A stretch of 64,000 nucleotides of DNA from Yunchengibacter salinarum (GCF_037658235.1 NZ_JBBJLN010000007.1:150218-214217); one strand, 5' to 3'. Shown: positions 43,550-52,639, numbered from the stretch's first letter. Program-made: numbers and translations. The notes: generated from the letters alone by a model not told the origin.

Positions 43550-44136
43550 TCCGGGTCGGTGGCATCCACCAGCGGAATCGCCAGATCGGGGCCGAACCCG
43601 GCCCGCATCATGGACTTGATCTGCCGGTCCCGGCGCTCCGGCTCAAGCGGCACATCCGGGTTCCGGCGAAACGGCCCGAAACGCCGCCGCCGGGCATAGG
43701 CCACCGCCGCCTCGCGGGGCAAGGGTTCCTCGGTCTCCGCATCTAGGGCGGCAAGCGCCGCCTGCGCCTCCGCCTCGTCCACACCCTTCTGTTTCAGGTC
43801 CATCGCGATCTGTCGCGGCGGCTTGCCCCGGCCCAGCAGGCTGCGCGCCCGCACGCGGGCGAAAGCGGCATCGTCCACATAACCCAGTTCCGCGCATTTG
43901 CTCACCACCGCGGCGACGGCCTGCCGGTGCTCGGCGCTGATCTCCCACAGCCCGGTGCGCCTTTGCACTTTCCGCAGCAACACGTCTTCCAGCCGCGCAC
44001 GACTGGCCATGAAGCGGCCCAGATAATGCAGCGCCGCCCGCTCCAGATATGCGGGGGTAACGGGCTTTCCCCCCGCCCCCTCCGCGCGCACCCGGTCGGC
44101 CCCGGCTTCGCCGTCTGTGGGCGCGTCCCGGCTCAC
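43525..44136 (-). CDS. recX: Regulatory protein RecX
   Basis: The 203-residue protein has the RecX core: ALHYLGRFMASRARLEDVLLRKV, YVDDAAFARVRARSLLGRGKPPRQIAMDL and the later QKGVDEAEAQAALAAL. RecX limits RecA filaments in recombination and the SOS response. A longer C-terminal part with RRRFGPFRRN matches alphaproteobacterial members. Its start overlaps the class V aminotransferase stop by 4 bp. recA itself is not in the window. Confidence 0.88.
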   Translation of the reverse strand: MSRDAPTDGEAGADRVRAEGAGGKPVTPAYLERAALHYLGRFMASRARLEDVLLRKVQRRTGLWEISAEHRQAVAAVVSKCAELGYVDDAAFARVRARSLLGRGKPPRQIAMDLKQKGVDEAEAQAALAALDAETEEPLPREAAVAYARRRRFGPFRRNPDVPLEPERRDRQIKSMMRAGFGPDLAIPLVDATDPDHPLPEEY

Positions 44137-45332
44137 AACGCCGCCACCCGGTCCAGAAAGCGGTCAATCTCCGCCTCCAGCACATAGACATGGGGGGAAA
44201 CCCGAACCAGGCTGTCAATGCCGCGCGGCTCCAGATCGCGCCTTGTATGCGCCACGGAGGCCACCTGCACCGCGATATCCTCGGCCTCCAGCGCCGCCTT
44301 GACCTGCTGAGGAGACCGGCCTGCCAGTGTGAAGGTGACGATTCCGGCGGACGCCCCCTCAGGGCAGCCCATCTCCACCCCCTCAAGGGCGGCAAGCCCG
44401 CGCCGGAGCCTTTCGGCCAGCGCCGCGATCCGGTCATGAACCGCCTGCGGCCCGGTGGCCCACAGCCCGTCCAGTGCCGCCAGCAAGCCCAGTTGCCCGG
44501 CCACGCTGCGCTCCCATGCTTCAAACATGCGGGTGGAATCGGGTATCTGAATGCGGTCCTGCGCCACCCAGCCGGTGGTGTTGGTCAGCATCACCGGCAA
44601 CAGGCGTTCCCGCATATCGGCGCGCACATATAAAAAGCCGGTGCCTCGCGGCCCGCGCAGGAATTTTCGCCCGGTGCCCGTCATCATGTGGCAGCCGATC
44701 CGCGCCACGTCCAGCGGCAACTGCCCCGCGCTCTGGCAGGCATCCAGCAGAAACGGCACATCCGCCGCACGGCACACCGCGCCGATGGCCGCCACCGGAT
44801 TCACCTCCCCGCTGGATGAGGGCACATGGCTCAGGCTCACCAGCCGGGTGCGCCTGTCAATCAGGCGGGCCACGTCCGCGTCCGTTATGCCGCTGCCCGG
44901 CGACCCCGCCACGCGAATCTCCACGCCGTCCCGCTCGGCGCGGTGCAAATAGGCCACATAATTGCTGCAATAATCATTATAAGCGGTGACCAGATTGTCG
45001 CCCGCCGCCATAGGCACGCTGTAGAAGGCACGGGTCCAGGCATCCACCGCGCTGGCGGTGAAGGCATAGTCATCCGCCGCGCCGCCGAACAGCGCCGCCA
45101 GCCGGGGATACAGCGCCGCCAGCCGATCCGCGACTCGCTCCTGCGCCACATAGCCGCCCACGCGGGCTTCCAGCGCGATATGGTCCGTCAGCGCGGAGAT
45201 CACCGACTCCGGCATCAATGCGGCCCCGGCATTATCCAGATGCAAACGGTTGGCCGCGCCGGGCGTGGCGGCTTTCAAACGAACGGGATCGAGCGGGGAA
45301 TGCGCCCCCCTGGCGGCTTCGGTATCTGTCAT
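44133..45332 (-). CDS. Class V aminotransferase-fold PLP enzyme
   Basis: The 399-residue PLP enzyme is of the isopenicillin N epimerase/cysteine desulfurase-like class V group. Lys223 in TGTGRKFLRGPRGTGFLY forms the Schiff base, and Asp197 in FLLDACQSAGQLPLD contacts the pyridine nitrogen. The N-terminus LHLDNAGAALMPESV matches EgtE/IPN-epimerase-like proteins. Possible roles include a C-S lyase or epimerase; the substrate is unknown and no pathway partners are adjacent. It is translationally coupled to recX, a pairing without an obvious functional link. Confidence 0.82.
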   Translation of the reverse strand: MTDTEAARGAHSPLDPVRLKAATPGAANRLHLDNAGAALMPESVISALTDHIALEARVGGYVAQERVADRLAALYPRLAALFGGAADDYAFTASAVDAWTRAFYSVPMAAGDNLVTAYNDYCSNYVAYLHRAERDGVEIRVAGSPGSGITDADVARLIDRRTRLVSLSHVPSSSGEVNPVAAIGAVCRAADVPFLLDACQSAGQLPLDVARIGCHMMTGTGRKFLRGPRGTGFLYVRADMRERLLPVMLTNTTGWVAQDRIQIPDSTRMFEAWERSVAGQLGLLAALDGLWATGPQAVHDRIAALAERLRRGLAALEGVEMGCPEGASAGIVTFTLAGRSPQQVKAALEAEDIAVQVASVAHTRRDLEPRGIDSLVRVSPHVYVLEAEIDRFLDRVAAL

Positions 45333-45791
45333 GATCCATCCTGTTTACGCGCCTGACCGGCCACGCTCAAGGCCCCTTGTACAGCACCATGATGATGCGG
45401 AAAGGCGCCCCGGAACAGTTTTGGCTTGCACCAATGCGCGAGGGCGGCTAATCACCGGCACCGCTGGAGCCGGATCACGCACAACCGCCGCAGAAAGAAC
45501 TTGAAGCCCTTGGGCGGTGCTTTTCTAATGGGGCGCGACGCCATCATTTCGCCACATGATGATGGCTGATCACGCGCCCTGATGTTTTGGGTTCGGGTCT
45601 GACGCCTGAGTCCGGGGCTTGGGTTCGGGACCAAATGACTGAAGCCTGAACCCGGTGGCCGGGTTCAGGGTGCCTGTGTTTCAAGGTCTGGAACGGGGCG
45701 CGTGCCGTCTCAGACCGGGTTTCGGGAAGATCCTGCCTCTTGCAGGGCGCCGAAAGGCCGGATAGGAATGATCGCCGGGGCTGCCGATAGT
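45333..45791. other. 459-bp divergent gap upstream of ceramide operon
   Basis: No gene is seen. TTGAAG (45501-45506) and TCTAAT (45524-45529), 17 bp apart, are a plausible sigma-70 promoter reading right. Two TTGGGTTCGGG motifs occur near 45587 and 45629, and a 10-bp inverted repeat lies at 45646-45668, just before the acyl-ACP synthetase gene. Confidence 0.5.
45646..45668. repeat. 10-bp perfect inverted repeat upstream of ceramide operon
   Basis: CTGAACCCGG (45646-45655) and CCGGGTTCAG (45659-45668) are separated by TGG. No T-run follows in either direction, so an operator or an mRNA leader hairpin is more likely than a terminator. Confidence 0.55.
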
Positions 45792-47531
45792 ATGACTGAT
45801 ACACCGACCATCACACCTACCAACGATGCGACCCTGCCGCGGCGCTTTTCGGATTTCGATACCCTTGTGGACGCGCTGGAATATGCCGCGCGCGGACAAA
45901 GGGGCACCAATTTCTATAATGCGCGCGGCGACCTGGTGGACAGCCGCACCTGGGCGCAGCTTCGGGACAGCGCGGAAATGCTGGGGCGAAAGCTCACCGG
46001 GCTCGGCTTCAGGAAAGGCGACCGGCTGGCCCTGATCGCCGAAACCAATGTGGCTTTCGTGGAAACCTTTCTCGGCTGTCAGTATGCGGGTGTGCTGCCG
46101 GTGCCGCTGCCCCTGCCCACCTCGTTCGGTGGCAAGGAAGGCTATGTTAGCCAGTTGACCGCCCAGCTTACCAGTTGCGGCGCGCGCGGCGTGGTCGGGC
46201 CGGATTTCATGGCCGACATCATCAAGCAGACCGCCGACGGGCTGGACATCGCCTTTTCCGGCTCCCGCTTCGATCTGGAACAGGCCACCGATGCATCGGG
46301 CGGGCTGGCGAAGCTCACGGCGGACGATCTGACATATCTGCAATATTCCAGCGGCAGCACCCGTTTCCCGCACGGCATCTCCATCACTCACCGCTCGCTG
46401 ATCGCCAATACATTCGGCATGGGCTATCACGGCGTGCAGATGCAGGACGGGGACCGCTGCGTAAGCTGGCTGCCCTTTTATCACGACATGGGGCTGGTCG
46501 GCACCTTCCTGACCACGCTGACCAACCAGGTATCGGTGGACTTCATCCCCACGGAAGAATTCGCCCGGCGCCCGCTGAGCTGGCTCAGGGTGATCACCGC
46601 CAACAGGGGGACCATCTCCTACAGCCCCACCTTCGGTTATGACATCTGCACGCGCCGCGCGGCGCTGCGCGCCAAGGCGCTCGACGAGCTGGACCTGACC
46701 ACCTGGCGGGTGGCCGGCATCGGCGGGGACATGATCCGCCCCGACGTGCTGCGCGGCTTCCACGACACCTTCAGCGCCATCGGGTTTGACGACAGGGCCT
46801 TCCTGCCCAGCTACGGCCTGGCGGAATGCACGCTGGGCGTCAGCTTCGGCAAGGCGGGCCGCGGTGTGGAGATCGACCAGAAAGAAGAAGCGCTGCTGTC
46901 CGGCGAGCAGGACAGCGCGGCAAGCGGCGACAGCCAGCGGATGCGCGAAGTGGTCAATTGCGGCACGCCGCTTCCCGAATTCGATGTGGCCATCCGCACC
47001 GAGGACGGCGAAACCCTCGGTGAAGGCGGCGTGGGCAAGGTCTATCTGCGCGGCACATCCGTCATGCGGGACTATTTCAACGACCCGGATGCCACCCGCG
47101 CCGTGCTCAGCGACGACGGCTGGCTGGACACCGGCGACATGGGGTATCTCAAGGACGGCGACCTGTTCATCGTTGGCCGCGCAAAGGACATGATCATCGT
47201 CAATGGCCGCAACCATTGGCCGCAGGATATAGAATGGGCGGCGGAACAAATGCCCGGCGTGCGCCCCGGTGACGTGGCCGCCATTTCCATTCCCGGCGAA
47301 AACCGGGAGGAAGTGCCCCTGATCCTGGCCCATTGCGGTATGACGGACAGCAATGAACGCGCCCGTTTCATCGACGAGATGAAACGCCTGGTGCAAAAGG
47401 AAACCGGCATCATCTGCATGATCGAGCTGGTACCACCCCGCAGCCTGCCCCGCACCAGTTCCGGCAAGCTCAGCCGGTCCAAGGCCCGCACCAAATATCT
47501 CAATGGCGGGCTGCAAGCGCGGGCCAGCTAG
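45792..47531 (+). CDS. acsR: Fatty acyl-AMP/acyl-ACP synthetase of ceramide pathway (AcsR-like)
   Basis: The 579-residue adenylate-forming enzyme has the P-loop-like motif YLQYSSGSTRFPHGISITHRSL, WLPFYHDMGLVGTF, the core PSYGLAECTLGVSF, DTGDMGYLKDGDLFIVGRAKDMI and a C-terminal RTSSGKLSR with the catalytic lysine. It probably loads a fatty acid onto the ACP encoded two genes downstream, supplying the acyl-ACP used by serine palmitoyltransferase, as shown for AcsR in Caulobacter. ATG 45792 is used; ATG 45768 is an alternative. The next gene overlaps it by 29 bp. Confidence 0.85.
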   Translation: MTDTPTITPTNDATLPRRFSDFDTLVDALEYAARGQRGTNFYNARGDLVDSRTWAQLRDSAEMLGRKLTGLGFRKGDRLALIAETNVAFVETFLGCQYAGVLPVPLPLPTSFGGKEGYVSQLTAQLTSCGARGVVGPDFMADIIKQTADGLDIAFSGSRFDLEQATDASGGLAKLTADDLTYLQYSSGSTRFPHGISITHRSLIANTFGMGYHGVQMQDGDRCVSWLPFYHDMGLVGTFLTTLTNQVSVDFIPTEEFARRPLSWLRVITANRGTISYSPTFGYDICTRRAALRAKALDELDLTTWRVAGIGGDMIRPDVLRGFHDTFSAIGFDDRAFLPSYGLAECTLGVSFGKAGRGVEIDQKEEALLSGEQDSAASGDSQRMREVVNCGTPLPEFDVAIRTEDGETLGEGGVGKVYLRGTSVMRDYFNDPDATRAVLSDDGWLDTGDMGYLKDGDLFIVGRAKDMIIVNGRNHWPQDIEWAAEQMPGVRPGDVAAISIPGENREEVPLILAHCGMTDSNERARFIDEMKRLVQKETGIICMIELVPPRSLPRTSSGKLSRSKARTKYLNGGLQARAS

Positions 47532-48564
47532 CCCCGTGGCCGCGCCCGGCACCGACCCCGCACCCGCCGGCCCCGCATCGCCGGTGGTCGCTGTCACCGG
47601 CGCCACCGGCTTTCTGGGGCGCCATGTGATCACGCGCCTGGCCGATGCCGGGGTGAGCGTGCGCGCGCTGGCCCGCCCGTCCCTGGCGGCGGATCTGGCG
47701 GCCACGGAAACCCGGCCCATAAGCTGGATCGCTGGCCGCCTGCATCAGCACGCAGCGCTGGAACAGCTATTGGCGGGAGCCGACGGCGTGATCCATCTGG
47801 CAGGGCTGGTGAAGGCGCTGGACCGGGACGGCTTCTTCACCGTCAATGCTACCGGCAGCACCGCCCTTTTCAAGGTCGCCGCCGCCACGAATGTGCGCCA
47901 TGTGCTGCTGGTCTCTACTCTGGCCGCGCGGGAACCCCATCTGTCCGCCTATGGCGCCAGCAAGCGGGCCGCCGAACAGATGCTGGAACATCCGGCGCGG
48001 GCGGGGCTCGCGGCCTGGCCCTTTGGCTGGACGGTCGTGCGCCCGCCCGCCATTTACGGCCCCGGCGACATGGAAATCCTTACGCTCTTCAAGGCCATGC
48101 GCTTCGGTCTGCTGCCTGCGCCGGGCAGCCGCCACAACCGCTTTTCCATGATCCACGCGGACGACATGGCCGGTGCATTGGTGGCGCTGTCGCTGGCGGG
48201 AATCGCCGACCCGGCCAGCCATCAACACAAGGTCTATGAGATGGACGACGGCACACCCGGCGGCTACGGCATTCATGACGTGGCCGGGGCGCTCGCCCCC
48301 CATGCCCCCGGTGGCCGACGGCCCCGCGTGGTGCCGGTCCCCGGCGCGGTGCTGCAAACGCTCGGTCTCGGCGGCGGGCTGATCGGGCGGCTCAGGGGGC
48401 GCCCCCTGACGCTGGACCGGGACCGAGGCCGCTTTCTGGCACACCCGGACTGGGTGGTCACCAAAGGCAGGGTGCCGCGGCTTGAAAACTGGCAGGCGCG
48501 ACACACTCTTGTCAGCGGGCTTGCGGATACCATTGCATGGTACCGCGATCACGGGTACCTATAG
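47503..48564 (+). CDS. cerR: NAD(P)-dependent epimerase/dehydratase-type ceramide reductase (CerR-like)
   Basis: The 353-residue extended short-chain dehydrogenase has the Rossmann motif VTGATGFLGRHVITRL at about residues 31-46, VIHLAGLV, and a YGASK catalytic motif. In Caulobacter CerR reduces the 3-keto group after ceramide formation. Assignment here rests on fold plus position between acsR and the ACP and spt genes. ATG 47503 overlaps acsR; a GTG at 47536, just after the acsR stop, is another possible start that would shorten the N-terminus by 11 residues. Confidence 0.82.
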   Translation: MAGCKRGPASPVAAPGTDPAPAGPASPVVAVTGATGFLGRHVITRLADAGVSVRALARPSLAADLAATETRPISWIAGRLHQHAALEQLLAGADGVIHLAGLVKALDRDGFFTVNATGSTALFKVAAATNVRHVLLVSTLAAREPHLSAYGASKRAAEQMLEHPARAGLAAWPFGWTVVRPPAIYGPGDMEILTLFKAMRFGLLPAPGSRHNRFSMIHADDMAGALVALSLAGIADPASHQHKVYEMDDGTPGGYGIHDVAGALAPHAPGGRRPRVVPVPGAVLQTLGLGGGLIGRLRGRPLTLDRDRGRFLAHPDWVVTKGRVPRLENWQARHTLVSGLADTIAWYRDHGYL

Positions 48565-48661
48565 CCCTTTCAAACCCGGTGCAGGCACATGCGCGCCTGG
48601 CACGGGGATCGTATTCAGTCACGTGGTCGGCAGGCGCCGACAGAAGAAGGGCAGGCACCGC

Positions 48662-48910
48662 ATGGCCAAACAGGCAACCCTGGACAGCATTATCGCGTTG
48701 ATCGCTCCGCTCAACAAGAAAGGGGTCACGGTCGCGCCCCAGACCTCCTTCGCCGGGGACCTGGAACTGGACTCGCTCACGGTCATGGACCTTGTGGCAG
48801 AGATCGAAGACGAATTTGACATCGTTCTGCCGCTGAATATCCTGCCTGAGCTTGAGACCGTGGAACAGGTGGCGGACGCGGTGGAGCGCATTCAGGAAAA
48901 AGGGGTGTAA
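48662..48910 (+). CDS. acpR: Dedicated acyl carrier protein (AcpR-like)
   Basis: The 82-residue ACP has the phosphopantetheine attachment Ser38 in DLELDSLTVMDLVAEIEDEFDI. It has the usual four-helix pattern and an acidic surface. It likely carries the fatty acyl chain made by the AcsR-like enzyme to serine palmitoyltransferase, whose gene begins 3 bp after its stop. ATG 48662 follows AAGGG; the frame is open upstream but without ACP similarity. Confidence 0.92.
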   Translation: MAKQATLDSIIALIAPLNKKGVTVAPQTSFAGDLELDSLTVMDLVAEIEDEFDIVLPLNILPELETVEQVADAVERIQEKGV

Positions 48911-48913
48911 GCC

Positions 48914-50116
48914 ATGAACCTGCTGGACAAATTCGACCCCGTGGCCGCCCAGAAGGCCCATTTGCCGGTGGACAAGGCGGACCCCTTCAAGGTGGTGATG
49001 GACGAGGTTCTCTCGGAAACCGAAGCCATGATCGATGGCCGCCGCACCATCCTTGCGGGCACCAACAACTATATGGGCATGACCTTCTATCAGCCCGCCA
49101 TGGAAGCGGCGGAAACCGCGCTCAGGGCCTATGGCACGGGCACCACCGGCTCCCGCGTGCTCAACGGCACCTATGACGGGCACAAGAAGCTGGAAGCCAC
49201 GCTGGCCGATTTTTACGGCATGGATCATTGCATGGTCTTTTCCACCGGCTATCAGGCCAATCTGGGCGTGATCGCCACGCTGGCGGGCAAGGACGACTAT
49301 CTCATCATCGATGCGGACAGCCACGCTTCCATCTATGACGGCGCGGCCATGGGCAATGCCACCGTCGTGCGCTTCAAGCACAATGACCCGGACAATCTGG
49401 AACGCCGCCTGAAGCGCCTGCCCGCGGACGCCGGCAAGCTGGTGGTAGTGGAAGGCATCTATTCCATGATGGGCGATGCCGCACCGCTGAAGGCGCTGCT
49501 GGAAGTCTCCCGCAAATATGGCGCCATGACCCTGGTGGACGAAGCCCACTCCATGGGCTTCTGCGGCGAAACCGGGCGCGGCGTGGCGCAGGAACAGGGC
49601 GTTGAGCATCTGACCGATTTCATCATCGGCACTTTTTCCAAGTCGGTGGGCACCATTGGCGGTTTCTGCGTTTCCAACGAGCCCAAGTTCGACACGCTCC
49701 GAATTGTCTGTCGCCCTTATATGTTTACCGCCTCGCTGCCGCCCAGCGTCGTGGCGGGGGCGCTGGCATCCATCGAAGGGTTGAGCCGTGCGGACAATCG
49801 CCGGGCGCACCTTTGGGAAAACGCCCGCCGCCTGCACGGCGCGCTCAAGGACATGGGCTTCACGCTGGCCACACCCGAAGCGGAAAGCCCGATCATCGCC
49901 CTTTGCCTGCCGGACCCGGTAAGCTGCACCCGGCTCTGGGAAGCCCTGTTGCTGGAAGGGGTCTATGTGAACATGGCCCTGCCCCCCGCCACGCCGAGCG
50001 GCATGAACCTGCTGCGCGCCTCGCTCTGCGCCCAGCACAGCACCGAACAGGTGGACCGGATCATCACCCGATTCCACCGTGCCGCCGAAAAAGTGGGGCT
50101 GCTGGAAGCGGCCTGA
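48914..50116 (+). CDS. spt: Serine palmitoyltransferase (bacterial Spt)
   Basis: The 400-residue PLP enzyme of the alpha-oxoamine synthase family condenses serine with an acyl thioester to form 3-ketosphinganine, the first step of sphingolipid synthesis. Lys243 in GTFSKSVGTIGGF binds PLP, DEAHSMG holds the Asp and His contacts, and His138 in DADSHASI stacks on the cofactor. GTNNYMGMTF with GTGTTGSRVLNGT matches soluble bacterial Spt rather than KBL or BioF, and context supports this. A strong terminator follows. Confidence 0.92.
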   Translation: MNLLDKFDPVAAQKAHLPVDKADPFKVVMDEVLSETEAMIDGRRTILAGTNNYMGMTFYQPAMEAAETALRAYGTGTTGSRVLNGTYDGHKKLEATLADFYGMDHCMVFSTGYQANLGVIATLAGKDDYLIIDADSHASIYDGAAMGNATVVRFKHNDPDNLERRLKRLPADAGKLVVVEGIYSMMGDAAPLKALLEVSRKYGAMTLVDEAHSMGFCGETGRGVAQEQGVEHLTDFIIGTFSKSVGTIGGFCVSNEPKFDTLRIVCRPYMFTASLPPSVVAGALASIEGLSRADNRRAHLWENARRLHGALKDMGFTLATPEAESPIIALCLPDPVSCTRLWEALLLEGVYVNMALPPATPSGMNLLRASLCAQHSTEQVDRIITRFHRAAEKVGLLEAA

Positions 50117-50134
50117 CTTAAAGATTCCGCTCAC

Positions 50135-50162
50135 GCCGGGCGGCTTGCGCCCGGCTTTGTTT
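50135..50162 (+). terminator. Rho-independent terminator after spt
   Basis: A perfect 8-bp stem GCCGGGCG (50135-50142) / CGCCCGGC (50148-50155) has a 5-nt loop GCTTG and is followed by TTTGTTT (50156-50162). It ends 46 bp after the spt stop. Confidence 0.88.
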
Positions 50163-50500
50163 CCGCTCACGCAAACGTGCTGCGCACGCGCTCCGCTAGG
50201 GCGCGGCACTTGCCGCGGGCCACGCTTGTGGCCTCCGCTCATCCCGCGTGTGCGGGATGGCGGTAGAAGCAGCGCCGGTGCTTGTTTGCTTACCGCTCAC
50301 GCAAGCGTGCTGCGCACGCGCTCCGCGAGGGCGCGGCACTTGCCGCGGGCCACGCTTGTGGCCTCCGCTCATCCCGCGTGTGCGGGATGGCGGTAGAGGC
50401 GACGTTGGTGTCTGTGAGTCGCGGCTTTGTTTTCGCTCACGCAAGCGTGCTTTCGCACGCGCTCCGCGGGGGCGCCGCATGGGCGGCGGGGCGCGGTCGC
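50163..50500. repeat. Tandem palindrome-rich intergenic repeats (two full copies, one partial)
   Basis: A unit of about 106 bp beginning CCGCTCACGCAAGCGTGC and ending GCGGGATGGCGGTAGA occurs at 50163-50268 and 50293-50398 with near identity. A diverged partial copy (TCGCTCACGCAAGCGTGC) occurs from 50433 to about 50500. Each unit holds several small stems, including CATCCCGC-gtgt-GCGGGATG and GCCAC-gctt-GTGGC. Spacers between copies differ. This fills the stretch between spt and the nucleotidyltransferase gene, in which I find no gene. Confidence 0.85.
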
Positions 50501-50561
50501 GCCCGTCGGATGGGTCCGTGGGCGGGATAGTGGCGGGTCCAGAGGCCGAACGATCGGTTGG

Positions 50562-51455
50562 TCAGCGGAAGGCGCCTTTTCGGCGTAATTGCCAGAACAG
50601 CCGGAGGCCGGAGCGGATCGGATGTCGGCGCATGGCGTCCGTCACCGGGACGGGCACGCCGGAATGGCGCTCGATCTTCCAGGCCAGATAATCAATGCCG
50701 CCATCAAAGGTGGCGGCTGCCTTGATCAGGCGCAGAAAGCTGACCGTTTTGCCATTGACACGCCTGAGCCACCAGTACCAGCGCGCCGCTGTCGGACCAC
50801 GCGCCGCCTGCGGAGGAAGATGGGGCAGCATCAGCGGCGTCAGCTTTTCATACCGGGCCGCGTCCAGGGCGTGGATTTCGTCCCCCTTGCCGCCTTTTTC
50901 CGAGCGCAGCTCAGCACGATAGGTCTGGCGAAAGGCCGTTTTCCAGAGCCCGGCATGATCCGCATCCGGCGCCATGGGCCGGGCATGGGCCAGCATGGTG
51001 GTCACCGCCCGCCCCACCTGATCGGCGATATGGCGGCGATCCGCCCGGCTGCGGGCCTGCAACAGCAGAACCGGCTGGGAAAACCGCGCCCAGACCGACA
51101 CATTCAGACAATCGGGGGACACGCGGCGGGCCAGGTCATCCAGGGAAAGCACCGCCACCTTGGACCGCAGCACCTGATCGCCCCACCGGGTTTCATGGTA
51201 AAATACATTGGGCGGCAAAACGCGATTGGCCACCGCCAGCCAGGCCCGGTCATAAACTGGCCGGTACCGGTCCACCAGCACATAAAAATCGAGGATTCGA
51301 TCCGCCACCTGACCGGTGCGCAGGCAAGAGCCGTAAAACAACACACCCGCCACACCGGGGGAAAAACGATCCGCCACATCGCGGGCGGCGGCATCGATGG
51401 CGCCTGGAACGGATTTGGCGTCCCACTCCGCCAGAATGGCCGCGCCGGGGGTCAC
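50562..51455 (-). CDS. Tam41-like nucleotidyltransferase
   Basis: The 297-residue protein shows a nucleotidyltransferase-like core: FYGSCLRTG, then ILDFYVLVD, and later LRSKVAVLSLDDLARRVSPD and VWARFSQPVLLL. The order resembles Tam41/Mmp37, the mitochondrial CDP-diacylglycerol synthase (YGSG..., LDFI.AVD, IK.GV.S..DL, L..AGRL.KPV). The second acidic residue of the usual Dh[DE]h pair is Tyr here, so the catalytic residues need checking. It starts with GTG 3 bp after the lipid-kinase stop, hence in one operon. A sphingolipid head-group cytidylyltransferase role is inferred from context; CpgD of Caulobacter has such a role. Confidence 0.6.
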   Translation of the reverse strand: MTPGAAILAEWDAKSVPGAIDAAARDVADRFSPGVAGVLFYGSCLRTGQVADRILDFYVLVDRYRPVYDRAWLAVANRVLPPNVFYHETRWGDQVLRSKVAVLSLDDLARRVSPDCLNVSVWARFSQPVLLLQARSRADRRHIADQVGRAVTTMLAHARPMAPDADHAGLWKTAFRQTYRAELRSEKGGKGDEIHALDAARYEKLTPLMLPHLPPQAARGPTAARWYWWLRRVNGKTVSFLRLIKAAATFDGGIDYLAWKIERHSGVPVPVTDAMRRHPIRSGLRLFWQLRRKGAFR

Positions 51456-51458
51456 GGC

Positions 51459-52478
51459 TCAGAGCCGGACAAATGTAAGCGCCCGGTCCCCCCGCACGGT
51501 GATGGGCACACCCGGCTTGGGCGTATAAATTTCGCCGTCCAGGGTCAGGGGATCGGTGCATTCCAGCACCACCTGATCGCTGCGCCGGGTATGAGCGCCC
51601 TTCACGGTGGTGCGGCCAAACCAGCGCCCCAGCACGGCAACGAAAGCCCGCATCACATTGGCCGTGCCCGGTTCCACCGCGGCGAAGCCAAGCCCACCCT
51701 GACCTTCCCGGCCAAAGGGCTTGAGCCCGAACAGCAGGCTGTTGAGCGAGGTCACGAAAACCGCCATATATCGCCCTTCCAGCGCGCCGCCCCCGCGCAC
51801 CCTGATACGCATGGGGTTGGACCGCATCAGCTTGCGCTGCGGGCCGATCGCCAGAGCCGCGCCCAGCATGGTGAACAGGGAAACACCATGCGCCACCACA
51901 TTGGGCAGGCCGCGCGCATAGGCATGACGCCGACACCAGAAAATCGCCTTTACCACCCCGGCAGCCCCCAGAAAGGTGCCCACCCTGGGCGGCGTGCCGT
52001 CACCCATATCCAGTTCAAGCAGGTTCCGGCTGGTGAGCCGATCCGCCAGCTTGCCCCGGCGCAACAACGAAAGCGCGCGCCGCAGAACCTTTTCCGGGCA
52101 CCCCCTGGCGCCCAGATCGGCGGCAGTCATGTTGGTCTTGCCGCCGGGCAGCAGCACGATGGGCGGGATCACCTTGAACGGCGACCGGTGCAGCAGGGCC
52201 GCCAGCACCATGCCGATGGTACCATCGCCGCCATTGATGATCAGAACCGCGGGATTGGCGCGGGCCAGCAGGGCCAGGGCGTCATCCACGCTGGCAGGGC
52301 CATCCAGTTCGTAATGCACCACATTGCCGCTTTCCGAGACCAGGCGACGGACCTTTTCCATGCCCCCGGCATTGGTTGTGCTCTTGGGATTGGAAATCAA
52401 CCCGACCATGGGCACCACGGCGCCGCTTTTTACTGTTGACCGGTCCAGTTGCATCGCATCCCAATCCTGTTCTGGCAT
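51459..52478 (-). CDS. Diacylglycerol/sphingoid-type lipid kinase (ceramide kinase CpgB-like candidate)
   Basis: The 339-residue protein has a DAGK catalytic domain with the nucleotide motif LIINGGDGTIGMVLAAL and LLPGGKTNMTAADLG, and a C-terminal beta-sandwich including LTLDGEIYTPKPGVPITV (the DGE motif). Members phosphorylate lipid hydroxyls. Position inside a ceramide locus makes ceramide or a sphingoid base the likely substrate, as for CpgB in Caulobacter; diacylglycerol remains possible. Starts at ATG 52478 or 52454 are both reasonable. It is transcribed with the nucleotidyltransferase gene. Confidence 0.8.
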   Translation of the reverse strand: MPEQDWDAMQLDRSTVKSGAVVPMVGLISNPKSTTNAGGMEKVRRLVSESGNVVHYELDGPASVDDALALLARANPAVLIINGGDGTIGMVLAALLHRSPFKVIPPIVLLPGGKTNMTAADLGARGCPEKVLRRALSLLRRGKLADRLTSRNLLELDMGDGTPPRVGTFLGAAGVVKAIFWCRRHAYARGLPNVVAHGVSLFTMLGAALAIGPQRKLMRSNPMRIRVRGGGALEGRYMAVFVTSLNSLLFGLKPFGREGQGGLGFAAVEPGTANVMRAFVAVLGRWFGRTTVKGAHTRRSDQVVLECTDPLTLDGEIYTPKPGVPITVRGDRALTFVRL

Positions 52479-52639
52479 TCAGCGGGCCAGATCCGCAATA
52501 AAACCTCGCATCGGGCCCTGCCCGACGCGGCATCTCGGTTGCGCCTGATTTAGCCAAACTTGACCCGAAAGGCAAGAGGAAGGCCCCTCACATATCCGTG
52601 GCTTTCTCTGGCGTGTCTTCCAAAAACGCCCGTGGGGTC

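Noticed and set aside
50163..50500. CRISPR array
   Set aside because: Repeats are about 106 bp and only two to three in number, with unequal spacers and no cas genes, unlike a CRISPR array.
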